Of a stretch of DNA of 64,000 nucleotides, positions 9,326 through 17,887 are shown one piece after another (position 1 is the stretch's first letter; every line of letters starts with the position of its first letter). The notes beneath the pieces are model-generated. The model worked only from the letters and a program-made list of their open reading frames with translations, was not told where the DNA came from and searched no databases. Location: contig NC_003197.2 of the NCBI RefSeq assembly GCF_000006945.2, positions 3,100,001 to 3,164,000 on the forward strand, in the 5' to 3' direction. This DNA comes from Salmonella enterica subsp. enterica serovar Typhimurium str. LT2 (lineage in GTDB: Bacteria > Pseudomonadota > Gammaproteobacteria > Enterobacterales > Enterobacteriaceae). Position numbers and translations under genes: made by a program.

Positions 9326-10468
9326 TCAGCGTAACTGTTGCCCCGCTTTCAGCGTTGCAGCCACGTTGCGCGCGGTCATTCGTACGTTTTCACTCGCATT
9401 CTTCAGCGCGTCCTCCAGCGTGCAGATGGTATAAATCACGCTGAAAACCGCATCAAGCCCATGTTCATGAACCACGCTAACGTCCGCCGTCAGGCTACCC
9501 GCAATACCAATTACCGGCTTGTTATACCGTTTGGCGATGTTTGCCACGCCAATAGGGACTTTACCGTGAATGGTCTGGCTGTCGATGCGTCCCTCGCCGG
9601 TGATGACTAAATCAGCATCCGCAAGACACGCTTCCAGATGAAGCGCATCGGTGACAATCTCAATGCCACGCCGTAGCTGCGCGCCGCAAAACGCGTATAA
9701 CGCCGCCCCCATGCCGCCTGCCGCGCCGCCGCCTGCCAGATCCAACACATCGACATGCAGATCGCGGGCAATCAAATGCGCATAGCGAGTCAATGCCGTA
9801 TCCAGGCGTTCAATCATTTCCGGCGTCGCCCCTTTTTGCGGACCAAAAACCGCAGACGCGCCCTCTTTGCCGGTAAGGGGATTCGTGACATCGCAGGCGA
9901 CCTCTATATGGCACGCCGACAAACGCTTATCCAGGCCGCTGATATCAATGCTGGCGAGTGTTTCCAGCCCAATGCCGCCTTGCGCAATATCATTGCCCTG
10001 CGCATCCCGTAGCCTGGCCCCCAGCGCCTGTACCATCCCCGCGCCGCCATCGTTGGTGGCGCTACCGCCGATACCAATAATGATATGCTCAACGCCCGCA
10101 TCCAGCGCATGACGGATCAGCTCGCCGGTTCCCCATGACGTGGTCTTCAACGGATCGCGTTGCGCGGGCGGCACCTGCTCCAGCCCGCTGGCGGCCGCCA
10201 TTTCAATGAACGCGGAACGCGCATCGCCGGAAAGCCCATAAAACGCATTGACGCGATGCCCCAACGGCCCGGTGACCTCAACATGCACGATTCGACCCGC
10301 CGTCGCTTCAACCATCGCTTCGACAGTACCTTCTCCGCCATCAGCCAGCGGCAATTTCAGGTAATCGGCGTCAGGCCAGATCTCGCGAAATCCTTGTTCA
10401 ATGGCGGTCGCTACCTCAAGAGCACTCAAACTTTCCTTATACGAGTCTGGTGCGATCACTATTTTCAT
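9326..10468 (-). CDS. garK: glycerate 2-kinase
   Basis: This cytosolic kinase phosphorylates D-glycerate to 2-phosphoglycerate, the last step of D-glucarate/galactarate breakdown. The 380-residue protein matches the GarK/GlxK family: N-terminus MKIVIAPDSYKESLSA, then LADGGEGTVEAM, the glycine-rich segment IIGIGGSATNDGGAGM near residue 125, and VITGEGRIDSQT near 285. It is the last gene of the minus-strand gud cluster, starting 78 bp after gudD. In E. coli K-12 the garK gene is in the separate garPLRK operon, so its attachment to gud here is a difference from that genome. I use the symbol garK for family membership; a locus-specific name may exist. Confidence 0.9.
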   Translation of the reverse strand: MKIVIAPDSYKESLSALEVATAIEQGFREIWPDADYLKLPLADGGEGTVEAMVEATAGRIVHVEVTGPLGHRVNAFYGLSGDARSAFIEMAAASGLEQVPPAQRDPLKTTSWGTGELIRHALDAGVEHIIIGIGGSATNDGGAGMVQALGARLRDAQGNDIAQGGIGLETLASIDISGLDKRLSACHIEVACDVTNPLTGKEGASAVFGPQKGATPEMIERLDTALTRYAHLIARDLHVDVLDLAGGGAAGGMGAALYAFCGAQLRRGIEIVTDALHLEACLADADLVITGEGRIDSQTIHGKVPIGVANIAKRYNKPVIGIAGSLTADVSVVHEHGLDAVFSVIYTICTLEDALKNASENVRMTARNVAATLKAGQQLR

Positions 10469-10545
10469 AAGTCGTCCTTACGCATGTTGATCCTGTTAAG
10501 CATACACCCAGAGAAGAACCGGTTCCTTACGGAACCGGCTCTGAC

Positions 10546-11886
10546 TTAACGCACCATGCAAGGACGCTTATTATCAAACGTCCAGCCAGGAATTAAGTAC
10601 TGCATTCCCATCGCGTCGTCACGCGCGCCTAAGCCATGTTTTTGATAGAGCTCATGCGCTTTCATCACCTGATCCATATCGAGCTCAACGCCCAGACCCG
10701 GTTTGGTCGGTACTTGCACCATGCCGCCTTTAATTTCAAACGGTTCTTTAGTCAGACGTTGGTTGCCTTCCTGCCAGATCCAGTGGGTATCGATCGCGGT
10801 GATCTTGCCCGGCGCCGCCGCGGCAACATGGGTAAACATCGCCAACGAAATATCAAAGTGGTTGTTAGAGTGCGAGCCCCAGGTCAGACCGAACTCATGG
10901 CACATTTGCGCCACGCGTACAGAGCCTTGCATAGTCCAGAAGTGCGGGTCCGCCAGCGGGATATCGACGGATTGCAGCGACAGCGTATGCCCCATTTGAC
11001 GCCAGTCGGTCGCTATCATATTGGTGGCCGTCGGTAATCCGGTCGCGCGACGGAATTCCGCCATCACTTCACGACCAGAAAAACCCTGCTCCGCGCCGCA
11101 CGGATCTTCTGCATAGGCCAGAGAACCTTTCAGGTATTTACCAATGCTGATCGCTTCGTTCAGCGACCAGGCACCGTTTGGATCGAGCGTAACGCGCGCT
11201 TGTGGGAAACGTTTCGCCAGCGCCACGATTGACTCGGCCTCTTCTTCGCCCGCCAGCACGCCGCCTTTCAGTTTGAAGTCGTTGAAGCCGTATTTTTCAT
11301 AGGCAGCTTCCGCCAGACGCACTACCGTTTCCGGCGTCATCGCCTCTTCATGGCGCAGACGATACCAGTCGCATTGCTCATCCGGCTGGCTCTGATACGG
11401 CAGCGGCGTGGCCTTGCGATTGCCGACAAAGAACAGATAACCCAGCATTTCGACTTCGCTGCGCTGCTGACCGTCGCCTAACAGCGAAGCGACGTTGACG
11501 CCCAGGTGTTGGCCCAAAAGGTCAAGCATTGCCGCTTCAATGCCAGTCACCACATGGATAGTGGTACGGAGATCGAACGTTTGTAAGCCGCGTCCGCCCG
11601 CATCGCGATCGGCAAACTGGTTGCGAACGGCGGTCAGGACATTTTTATATTCACCCAGCGTTTTTCCCACCACCAGTGGGATCGCATCTTCCAGCGTTTT
11701 GCGAATTTTTTCGCCGCCCGGAATCTCGCCAACCCCGGTATGGCCGGAGTTATCTTTAATAATGACGATGTTGCGCGTGAAGAACGGGGCGTGCGCGCCG
11801 CTCAGGTTCATCAGCATACTGTCATGACCCGCAACCGGGATAACCTGCATTTCAGTCACTACAGGCGTCGTAAATTGAGTACTCAT
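10546..11886 (-). CDS. gudD: D-glucarate dehydratase
   Basis: GudD dehydrates D-glucarate (and L-idarate) to 5-keto-4-deoxy-glucarate. It is a member of the mandelate-racemase branch of the enolase superfamily. The 446-residue length equals E. coli GudD. Catalytic Lys207 lies in FKLKGG and His339 in the segment SHSNNHFDIS; I checked both against the codons. Metal-binding residues are in LDPNGAW, AEDPCGAEQGFSGREV and the ATNMIATDW stretch. The N-terminal capping domain carries AGHDSMLMNLSGAH. It lies 20 bp downstream of gudX in the same operon. No lesion is seen. Confidence 0.97.
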   Translation of the reverse strand: MSTQFTTPVVTEMQVIPVAGHDSMLMNLSGAHAPFFTRNIVIIKDNSGHTGVGEIPGGEKIRKTLEDAIPLVVGKTLGEYKNVLTAVRNQFADRDAGGRGLQTFDLRTTIHVVTGIEAAMLDLLGQHLGVNVASLLGDGQQRSEVEMLGYLFFVGNRKATPLPYQSQPDEQCDWYRLRHEEAMTPETVVRLAEAAYEKYGFNDFKLKGGVLAGEEEAESIVALAKRFPQARVTLDPNGAWSLNEAISIGKYLKGSLAYAEDPCGAEQGFSGREVMAEFRRATGLPTATNMIATDWRQMGHTLSLQSVDIPLADPHFWTMQGSVRVAQMCHEFGLTWGSHSNNHFDISLAMFTHVAAAAPGKITAIDTHWIWQEGNQRLTKEPFEIKGGMVQVPTKPGLGVELDMDQVMKAHELYQKHGLGARDDAMGMQYLIPGWTFDNKRPCMVR

Positions 11887-11906
11887 AACTGTGTCCTTAT
11901 TCAGAA

Positions 11907-13247
11907 TTAGTGACGACCAAAAACAGGGCGTTTGCGGTCAAAAGTCCAGCCGGGGATCAGGTATTGCATCGGGCCTGCATCATTACGCGCGCCGCCTGGC
12001 AGCTTTTTATACGCGTCATGCGCTTTTCGCACCTGTTCCCAGTCAAGCTCCACGCCCAGTCCTGGCGCATCCGGAACGGCAATTTTGCCGTTTTTAATTT
12101 CCAGCGGATTTTTAGTCAGGCGGCAATCGCCCTCCTGCCAGATCCAGTGCGTATCAATAGCGGTGGGTTTGCCTGGCGCCGCCGCGCCGACATGGGTAAA
12201 CATCGCCAGTGAAATATCAAAATGGTTATTCGAATGGCAGCCCCAGGTTAGCCCCCAGTCATCACACAGTTGCGCCACGCGAACGGCGCCGGTGAGGGTC
12301 CAGAAATGCGGATCGGCAAGAGGAATGTCTACCGCGTTGAGCATCACCGCGTGTCCCATTTCACGCCAGTTGGTGGCAATCATATTGGTCGCTACCGGCA
12401 GTCCTGTCGCGCGGCGGAACTCCGCCATGACTTCACGACCAGAGAATCCTTGCTCCGCGCCGCACGGATCTTCCGCGTAGGTCAGTACATCATTCAGCCC
12501 TTTGCACAACGCAATGGCTTCATCCAGTAGCCAGGCGCCGTTCGGATCCACGGTAATACGCGCGTCCGGGAAGCGTTTTTTTAGCGCGCGAACAGTATCA
12601 ATCTCTTGTTCGCCCGGCAGCACGCCGCCCTTGAGTTTAAAATCTTTAAAGCCGTAGCGATCCTGAGACGCTTCCGCCAGCCGCACGACCGCGTCGCTGT
12701 CCAGCGCTTCCTGATGACGCAGGCGATACCATTCATGACTGCCCGGCGTGCTTTCCAGATACGGCAGATCGGTTTTAGTGCGATCGCCAATATAGAAGAG
12801 ATAGCCCAACACGGTGACGGCATCGCGCTGTTTACCGGGTCCTAACAGTTCACAGACCGGCACATTAAGCGCCTGCCCCAGTAGATCAAGCAGCGCCGCT
12901 TCCAAAGCTGCCACCGCGTTAACCCGCAGTTCAAACGTCCATGCGCCTTTACCAAAGGTGTCAAAATCAGCAGCCTGGTTGCCTTTATGCACCTGCTGCA
13001 CCACTTTGTTCAGGCGGGCGACTTCCTGGCCTAATACCATCGGAATAGCATCGACCAGCGTCTGATAAATCACTTCTCCGCCCGGCGCCTCGCCGACGCC
13101 AGTATGCCCGGCGTTATCGGTGAGGATGACGATGTTACGGGTGAAGTACGCGTTATGCGCGCCGCCGATGTTGAGTAGCATACTGTCATGTCCGGCAACC
13201 GGAATGACCTTCATGTCCGTAATAACGGGACTGGATTGCGTTGTCAT
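11907..13247 (-). CDS. gudX: glucarate dehydratase-related protein GudX
   Basis: A close paralogue of the neighbouring gudD (446 residues each), arisen by tandem duplication. It keeps the same enolase-superfamily frame: the FKLKGG lysine (about residue 206), LDPNGAW-like DPNGAW, EDPCGAEQGFSGREV, and the histidine in CHSNNHFDIS near 338. On motif grounds it should still bind and probably turn over a diacid sugar. The E. coli version is described as much less active than GudD, but its role is not clear. Its ATG overlaps the end of gudP by 4 bp (13244-13247), showing co-translation in a gudP-gudX-gudD-garK operon. Confidence 0.93.
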   Translation of the reverse strand: MTTQSSPVITDMKVIPVAGHDSMLLNIGGAHNAYFTRNIVILTDNAGHTGVGEAPGGEVIYQTLVDAIPMVLGQEVARLNKVVQQVHKGNQAADFDTFGKGAWTFELRVNAVAALEAALLDLLGQALNVPVCELLGPGKQRDAVTVLGYLFYIGDRTKTDLPYLESTPGSHEWYRLRHQEALDSDAVVRLAEASQDRYGFKDFKLKGGVLPGEQEIDTVRALKKRFPDARITVDPNGAWLLDEAIALCKGLNDVLTYAEDPCGAEQGFSGREVMAEFRRATGLPVATNMIATNWREMGHAVMLNAVDIPLADPHFWTLTGAVRVAQLCDDWGLTWGCHSNNHFDISLAMFTHVGAAAPGKPTAIDTHWIWQEGDCRLTKNPLEIKNGKIAVPDAPGLGVELDWEQVRKAHDAYKKLPGGARNDAGPMQYLIPGWTFDRKRPVFGRH

Positions 13248-14602
13248 GATAATTGTCCTGCGACAGGTTTCAGTTCAATACGCTTAATATCGCCTACCAG
13301 CACCAGATAGCTGATGATGGCCACCAGGGCATGTACGCCGACATAGATCAACGCGCCGTTGAAGGAACCGGTGGTGCCAACGATGTAACCAATCGCGATT
13401 GGCGTCACAATACCGGAAATATTGCCGAACATATTAAACAAGCCGCCGGAAAGACCGCTGATCTCTTTCGGCGCGGTATCCGCCATTACTGCCCAGCCCA
13501 ACGCGCCGATACCTTTACCGAAGAAGGCCAACGCCATAAAGCCGATGATCATCCATTCCACGTTCACATAGTTACAGAACACCATGACCATTGACAGCAA
13601 CATCCCCAGCACAATCGGCGTCTTGCGCGCGATATTCAGGGAGCCGGTACGACGCATCAGCCAGTCGGAAATGATGCCGCCCAACACGCCGCCGATAAAG
13701 CCGCAGACCGCAGGAACCGAGGCGACAAAGCCCGCTTTGAGAATCGACATGCCGCGCGCCTGGACCAAATAGACCGGGAACCAGGTAATAAAGAAATAGG
13801 TCAATGCGTTAATACAGTACTGACCGATGTAAACGCCAATCATCATACGAGAGCCCAGCAGCTGTTTGATCTGGCCCCATTTGACGCTAAACGGTACTTT
13901 CGCTTTGGTGTCTTTCTGATCCATATTGATCAGCGCGCCGCCTTCTGCGATGTACTCCAACTCTTTCTTATTTACGCCCGGATGGTTATTTGGTTCATGG
14001 ATAACTTTCAACCAGATAAAGCTGATGATGATCCCTAACCCGCCCATAAAGAAGAAGACATGCGACCAGCCCACTTCGTGCGTCAGCCAGCCCATAATCG
14101 GCGCGAAAATAACCGTGGCAAAGTATTGCGCGGAGTTAAAGATGGCCACCGCCGTTCCCCTCTCCTGCGCCGGGAACCAGGCTGCAACAATGCGACTGTT
14201 GCCCGGGAAAGAAGGCGATTCCGCCAGACCAACCAGGAAACGAAGCGTAAAGAGGGCGACAATAATGCCGAAACCACTAAAGATATCGACAAAACCCTGC
14301 AACAGGGTGAAGACTGACCAAATGAAAATAGACCAGAAATAGACGCGTTTGGAACCAAAGCGGTCCAGCAGCCAGCCGCCCGGGATCTGCCCGATAACAT
14401 AGGCCCATGAAAAAGCAGAAAAAACATAGCCCATGCCTACCGGATCAAGGCCGATATCTTTGGCCATTTCTGAGCCGGCAATGGACAATGTGGCGCGGTC
14501 GCCGTAGTTGAAGGATGTGACGATAAACAGCATCACCACTATCCAGTAGCGGGCGTTCGTGCGTTTCTCCGCACTGCTCGCCGCGTGACTTAATGAACTC
14601 AT
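13244..14602 (-). CDS. gudP: D-glucarate/galactarate transporter (MFS)
   Basis: An inner-membrane symporter of the anion:cation family in the major facilitator superfamily, first gene of the gud operon. The 452-residue protein has about 12 hydrophobic segments, starting with YWIVVMLFIVTSFNYGDRAT. The MFS signature between helices 2 and 3 is GGWLLDRFGSKRV near residue 80. A cytoplasmic loop at the middle (NNHPGVNKKELEYI) is typical of GudP/GarP. The downstream catabolic genes support an acid-sugar substrate. In E. coli the operon is activated by CdaR; no such gene is in this window and I could not place its operator with confidence. Confidence 0.95.
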   Translation of the reverse strand: MSSLSHAASSAEKRTNARYWIVVMLFIVTSFNYGDRATLSIAGSEMAKDIGLDPVGMGYVFSAFSWAYVIGQIPGGWLLDRFGSKRVYFWSIFIWSVFTLLQGFVDIFSGFGIIVALFTLRFLVGLAESPSFPGNSRIVAAWFPAQERGTAVAIFNSAQYFATVIFAPIMGWLTHEVGWSHVFFFMGGLGIIISFIWLKVIHEPNNHPGVNKKELEYIAEGGALINMDQKDTKAKVPFSVKWGQIKQLLGSRMMIGVYIGQYCINALTYFFITWFPVYLVQARGMSILKAGFVASVPAVCGFIGGVLGGIISDWLMRRTGSLNIARKTPIVLGMLLSMVMVFCNYVNVEWMIIGFMALAFFGKGIGALGWAVMADTAPKEISGLSGGLFNMFGNISGIVTPIAIGYIVGTTGSFNGALIYVGVHALVAIISYLVLVGDIKRIELKPVAGQLS

Positions 14603-15043
14603 TGTTGCACTCCTGAAATTTCGCGTTAGCTACGCTCACTCTGAACTGCACAACCGGTAGGGAATCAGAGATAACGTTTCCTTGTTGCAGCTTTTATTAG
14701 GTCGTTTGCTTTGCACGCTGCATGCTTTTATTCACTGGCAGGAGAAGTATAAAAAGCGCGCCACACACACTCACCGTGCAACAACACAGTATTTTGGCGA
14801 TGAATTACGCCTGTTTATGGCAAAAGCCCAGGACAGTGGAAGCCACTTCACGGAAATGAAATCAGAAGGCGTCGGCGTCGACGCAGGAGGAGTAAAAAGA
14901 GAAGAATGTGAAACAGGTCGCTTGATTACATGAAAACGCCCGTAAAAAACTGCTGCTTTTGCGGGCATATGCACAAAGCTAACACGATTCAGTTACTTTA
15001 CACTGTGTACAGGTCATGATTTTGCTTACTGGCAACGCAAGCA
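14603..15043. other. gudP upstream region
   Basis: About 440 bp between gudP and the end of the flavodoxin gene, with no gene I can support. Small open frames on both strands have no family likeness. It must hold the gudP promoter and activator sites. A long hairpin lies near 14938-14966: GCCCGTAAAA paired with TTTTGCGGGC, one mismatch. It could end transcription reading out of the gud promoter region or be a regulatory stem. Confidence 0.5.
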
Positions 15044-15075
15044 AACGAAAAGGTACCCTCCCGTAGGGGGGAGGG
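15044..15075 (-). terminator. terminator after the flavodoxin gene
   Basis: Read on the minus strand, CCCTCCC - 6 bases - GGGAGGG is followed by TACCTTTTCGTTT, a hairpin with a T-rich tail. It begins 8 bp after the yqcA stop codon and closes the yqcC-truC-yqcA transcript. Confidence 0.75.
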
Positions 15076-15082
15076 ATTTACC

Positions 15083-15532
15083 TCAGGAAAGTAAAGTTCC
15101 CCAGTTTTCAACCCAGGGATTGGACTGGCTCTCCGGCTCCGGATGTTCGCTGGCGTCAATGAATAACATCTCCCCCACCCGCTGCGCGCTTTGCTCTTGC
15201 AACAGGGCATCAAACTGTTTGCCGCCATTACAGAAATTGGGGTAGCTGCTATCACCTAACGCAATCACCCCGTAACGCAGGTTTGGTTGAAAACCGACTG
15301 TATCTTTAATGCCGTGAAAGAGCGGCGCAATGCTATCCGGTAGATCGCCCTGCCCGGTCGTCGAGGTAACGACCAGCGCAACCTTATCCTGATATTGCTG
15401 CCAGTCGGACAGTTCAGGATCTTCAAACACGGTCGCGCTGTGGCCCTGTCTGGCGAGGATCGCTTCCGCTTCTTCCGCCACCAGCAGTGAGTTGCCATAC
15501 ATGGTCCCGACAAAAATACCAATTTCCGCCAT
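15083..15532 (-). CDS. yqcA: short-chain flavodoxin YqcA
   Basis: A 149-residue FMN-binding flavodoxin of the MioC type. The FMN phosphate loop is at the N-terminus (GTMYGNSLLVAEEAE, residues 9-23), and the isoalloxazine loops are TSTTGQGDLPDS and ALGDSSYPNFCNGG. It is probably a small cytosolic electron carrier; its partner is not established. It is translated downstream of truC (18-bp gap) in the yqcC-truC-yqcA group and ends at a strong terminator. The family is secure, the physiological role is open. Confidence 0.93.
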   Translation of the reverse strand: MAEIGIFVGTMYGNSLLVAEEAEAILARQGHSATVFEDPELSDWQQYQDKVALVVTSTTGQGDLPDSIAPLFHGIKDTVGFQPNLRYGVIALGDSSYPNFCNGGKQFDALLQEQSAQRVGEMLFIDASEHPEPESQSNPWVENWGTLLS

Positions 15533-15550
15533 TATGCGTATCTCCCTGAA

Positions 15551-16333
15551 TTATGTCAGATGAGTCTCATCCTGCCGGGACGCCGCCGTAAACTCAACCC
15601 TTTCATTGTCAGGGAGAAGTCCACGCCAGCCAAACTGCGTCAGCGCCTGCATCCAGGTTTCATCCAACCCGGCCTGAATTATCAACGGCTGTCCGGTGAA
15701 GGGGTGCGTCAGTTCAAGACGACTGGCATGAAGCATCAGGCGACGACAGGCAAAATGCTCTGCGGCGCTGCGGTTTTGTCGCAAATCGCCATGTTTACTG
15801 TCGCCGATGATAGGATGACGCAGATGCGCCAGATGACGACGAAGCTGGTGCTTGCGTCCCGTTTTTGGTTCCAGCTCAACCAGGCCATAACGCGTGGTGG
15901 GATAACGCCCGGTCGGCACCGCCATTTCGACCGTCGCCAGCCCGCGATACTGCGTTACGGCCGGCTGGGGCGCTTTATCTTCGCGGGCGAATTTATCGGC
16001 AATTTTATCGCGCTCTTCCACCAGCGGATAATCCAGTACCGCGTCATCCATCAGCCAGCCGCGCACAATGGCATGGTAGCGTTTACGGATGTGGTGCTGC
16101 TCGAACTGCTGCGCCAGACGGCGTCCCGCTTCGCTGGACAGCCCCATTAACAGTACGCCCGACGTGGGCCTGTCGAGACGGTGGGCGGTAAAAACATGCT
16201 GGCCGATTTGGTCGCGCACCGTTTGCATGACCACGACTTTTTCGTCGCGATCCAGCCAGCTCCGGTGAACAAGCCAGCCTGCGGGTTTATTCACGGCAAC
16301 CAGCCACGGGTCTTGATAGAGGATCTCCAGCAT
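15551..16333 (-). CDS. truC: tRNA pseudouridine(65) synthase
   Basis: TruC converts U65 in the T-stem of some tRNAs to pseudouridine. The 260-residue protein is an RluA-family synthase. Motif I is KPAGWLVHRS, and motif II with the catalytic Asp54 is HRLDRPTSGVLL. The C-terminal motif is KTGRKHQLRRHLAHLRHPIIGD. The start codon overlaps the yqcC stop by one base pair step (ATGA), implying translational coupling. A C-terminal tail of about 20 residues after the fold is variable in the family. Confidence 0.96.
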   Translation of the reverse strand: MLEILYQDPWLVAVNKPAGWLVHRSWLDRDEKVVVMQTVRDQIGQHVFTAHRLDRPTSGVLLMGLSSEAGRRLAQQFEQHHIRKRYHAIVRGWLMDDAVLDYPLVEERDKIADKFAREDKAPQPAVTQYRGLATVEMAVPTGRYPTTRYGLVELEPKTGRKHQLRRHLAHLRHPIIGDSKHGDLRQNRSAAEHFACRRLMLHASRLELTHPFTGQPLIIQAGLDETWMQALTQFGWRGLLPDNERVEFTAASRQDETHLT

Positions 16334-16662
16334 CAGGATTTATCGCGGGCGAATAGCGCATCCAGATCCTGCAAAACCGCCAGGATCGTCTCCCGCTGCG
16401 GATGATCCGCCGCCAGCGCCATTTCATAATAAGGGGCGACGGCAAACGCCTCGGGCAGCGGCTGCGCATTATCAAGTAGGGTATGCATACGTGGGATCAA
16501 TACCCATTGCAGCCATTCCAGCGGCTCCATGGTATCCATAAAAAATGGTTGGGTGCTGGTAAACAGGTGCGCCTGCGGCGCATCCTGCCGCCAGTGGCGA
16601 TGCTCGCGCAGCAGCGTTTCAAGCGTATGTAACTGCTGACGCACACGGTCATGAGTCGTCAT
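16333..16662 (-). CDS. yqcC: YqcC family protein (DUF446)
   Basis: A 109-residue cytosolic protein of unknown function found next to truC in enterobacteria. The helical N-terminus MTTHDRVRQQLHTLETLLRE and the segment FFMDTMEPLEWLQWVLIPRM are the family hallmarks. I start at ATG 16662, since a longer frame would run back into the csrB terminator. It is the first gene of the yqcC-truC-yqcA group and begins about 40 bp downstream of the csrB 3' end on the same strand. No catalytic motif is visible. Confidence 0.9.
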   Translation of the reverse strand: MTTHDRVRQQLHTLETLLREHRHWRQDAPQAHLFTSTQPFFMDTMEPLEWLQWVLIPRMHTLLDNAQPLPEAFAVAPYYEMALAADHPQRETILAVLQDLDALFARDKS

Positions 16663-16703
16663 GTTAAAAACCTCAATGATGAAAATCTGGCGCGAAGAAT
16701 AAC

Positions 16704-16737
16704 AAAAAAAAGGGAGCACTGTATAAACAGTGCTCCC
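16704..16737 (-). terminator. csrB intrinsic terminator
   Basis: On the minus strand a perfect GGGAGCACTG / CAGTGCTCCC stem with a 6-base loop (TTTATA) is followed by eight T residues. It ends csrB and also shields yqcC from csrB transcription. Confidence 0.95.
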
Positions 16738-17066
16738 GGTTCGTTTCGCAGCATTCCAGCTACTTTTCGTGCTCCCTGCTCATCCGTGACAACTTTTCCT
16801 GTGACCTTACGGCCTGTTCATCCTGAACGTTTGCATCCTGCGCACATCGCCCGATGTGATAGCTTCTTCCTGAAGCGTCCCTGGTCATCCAGACCCGCCG
16901 AACATCCTGATCGGCTCTCGTTCTCCGTCCTGGAGGTGTCCTTTAACGCATCCTGCGCTTTCCACTTTGCTTCATCCTGAAGCCTTTCCTTGTAACACCA
17001 TCCTGGCGTGTCCTGCTGAAGCGTCATCATCCTGACGTTCGCTTCGTTGTACGACTCCCTGTCGAC
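16704..17066 (-). ncRNA. csrB: CsrB regulatory RNA
   Basis: CsrB is a decoy RNA that binds many copies of CsrA and so relieves CsrA repression of virulence, motility and carbon-storage mRNAs. On the minus strand the RNA starts GUCGACAGGGAGUC at 17066 and ends in an intrinsic terminator at 16704-16737. I count 22 GGA motifs across the 363 nt, many in the form CAGGAUG or AGGA in hairpin loops. No reading frame is present. The start is fixed by likeness to E. coli CsrB and the upstream UvrY site. It lies between syd and yqcC, the conserved location. Confidence 0.97.
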
Positions 17067-17238
17067 GAAGATAGAATCGCCTGTTTCACCTTGTCTTACA
17101 AGACGCTTACAGACAATACCTTAAGTAAATTTTCATATGAAAGTGCGCAAAAACATTTTAATTAGTTGTTTTATATAGACTTACATAAGAAAACGGGGCT
17201 CAGTATCCGCTGATATCCTGGCGATCTCCTACAGACTT

Positions 17239-17256
17239 TGTAAGAGATCTCTCACA
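17239..17256. promoter_or_regulatory. UvrY/SirA binding site upstream of csrB
   Basis: An 18-bp near-perfect palindrome TGTAAGAGATCTCTCACA matches the described UvrY/SirA recognition sequence (TGTRAGAGATCTCTTACA) with one change. Its centre is about 181 bp before the csrB start, the usual distance for this activator. It is the output point of the BarA-UvrY phosphorelay, whose kinase is at 6526-9282. Confidence 0.85.
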
Positions 17257-17273
17257 CCTGTTAGGGCAAACGA

Positions 17274-17819
17274 TTACAGAAGAGGATTAAGTTGCGTAAG
17301 GAATTCCGCAAGCGTTGCGGCAAGAACGGTACGATTGCGGGTGCCCAGCGTTTCTTTAATCACCTCGCCGGACAGATTACAGACCGAAATGACCTCAAGC
17401 TCATTTTCCTGCGTCGCAATAAAAAGCGTGGGAGGAAGCTTGAGCCGCTTTTGCGTGACCAGGTGGCCTATCAGATTTTCCTGCACGCGCCGAAAGTCAT
17501 CCTGACTCCAGGTTTGCAGTAGCGTAAGCTTTTCATCCGCAAACTGCGCGGGCATGTCGCCAGCAAACTGCGTGGTGTAAAACGCGTGGAGCGCAGGTTG
17601 TACCATAATATCAAAGGCGCGTTCAACCGCGTTTACATTTTCTTCGCCTTCAAAAGGTTGCGGCTGCCAGTAAACGGCATCGCGGGTTGAAGAAATAATG
17701 CACGGAGAAGGTACGCCATACAGTTCTTCGCTCAACGGCCAGCTACCGTGTTTTTCTTGCCACGCATCGCAGTAACGCGTCGTAAAGGCTTTCAATGCCT
17801 GCGCTGTCAGTTCGTCCAC
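17274..17819 (-). CDS. syd: Syd, SecY-interacting protein
   Basis: Syd is a small cytosolic protein that binds the cytoplasmic loops of SecY and is thought to check translocon integrity. The 181-residue protein matches E. coli Syd in length and sequence: N-terminus [16 protein letters not shown], and the family block [17 protein letters not shown] [17 protein letters not shown]. The loop [13 protein letters not shown] and C-terminal [12 protein letters not shown] are also seen. It lies between csrB (same strand) and queF (opposite strand), with a compact 68-bp divergent control region. Confidence 0.96.
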
Positions 17820-17840
17820 CAGTTTCTCTCTTCATAAAAG

Positions 17841-17871
17841 CCAGGATACACTTGGCGCATAGTGTATCTGG
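17841..17871. promoter_or_regulatory. dyad between syd and queF
   Basis: Two perfect 8-bp arms GATACACT and AGTGTATC flank 8 bases (TGGCGCAT). The symmetry extends outward (CCA / TGG) past one unpaired G. It sits in the 68-bp divergent promoter region, 17 bp before the queF start. It may be an operator or a hairpin in the queF leader. I know no regulator for it. Confidence 0.5.
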
Positions 17872-17887
17872 TTTATGACGGTGAAAC

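Noticed and set aside
14682..14933. Small plus-strand frame in the gudP upstream region
   Set aside because: No ribosome site worth the name, no recognisable domain, and it lies in a region that must hold the gudP promoter.
16704..17066. Repeated TCCTG/GGA words as a CRISPR or tandem array
   Set aside because: Spacing is irregular and the words are CsrA-binding motifs in the csrB RNA.
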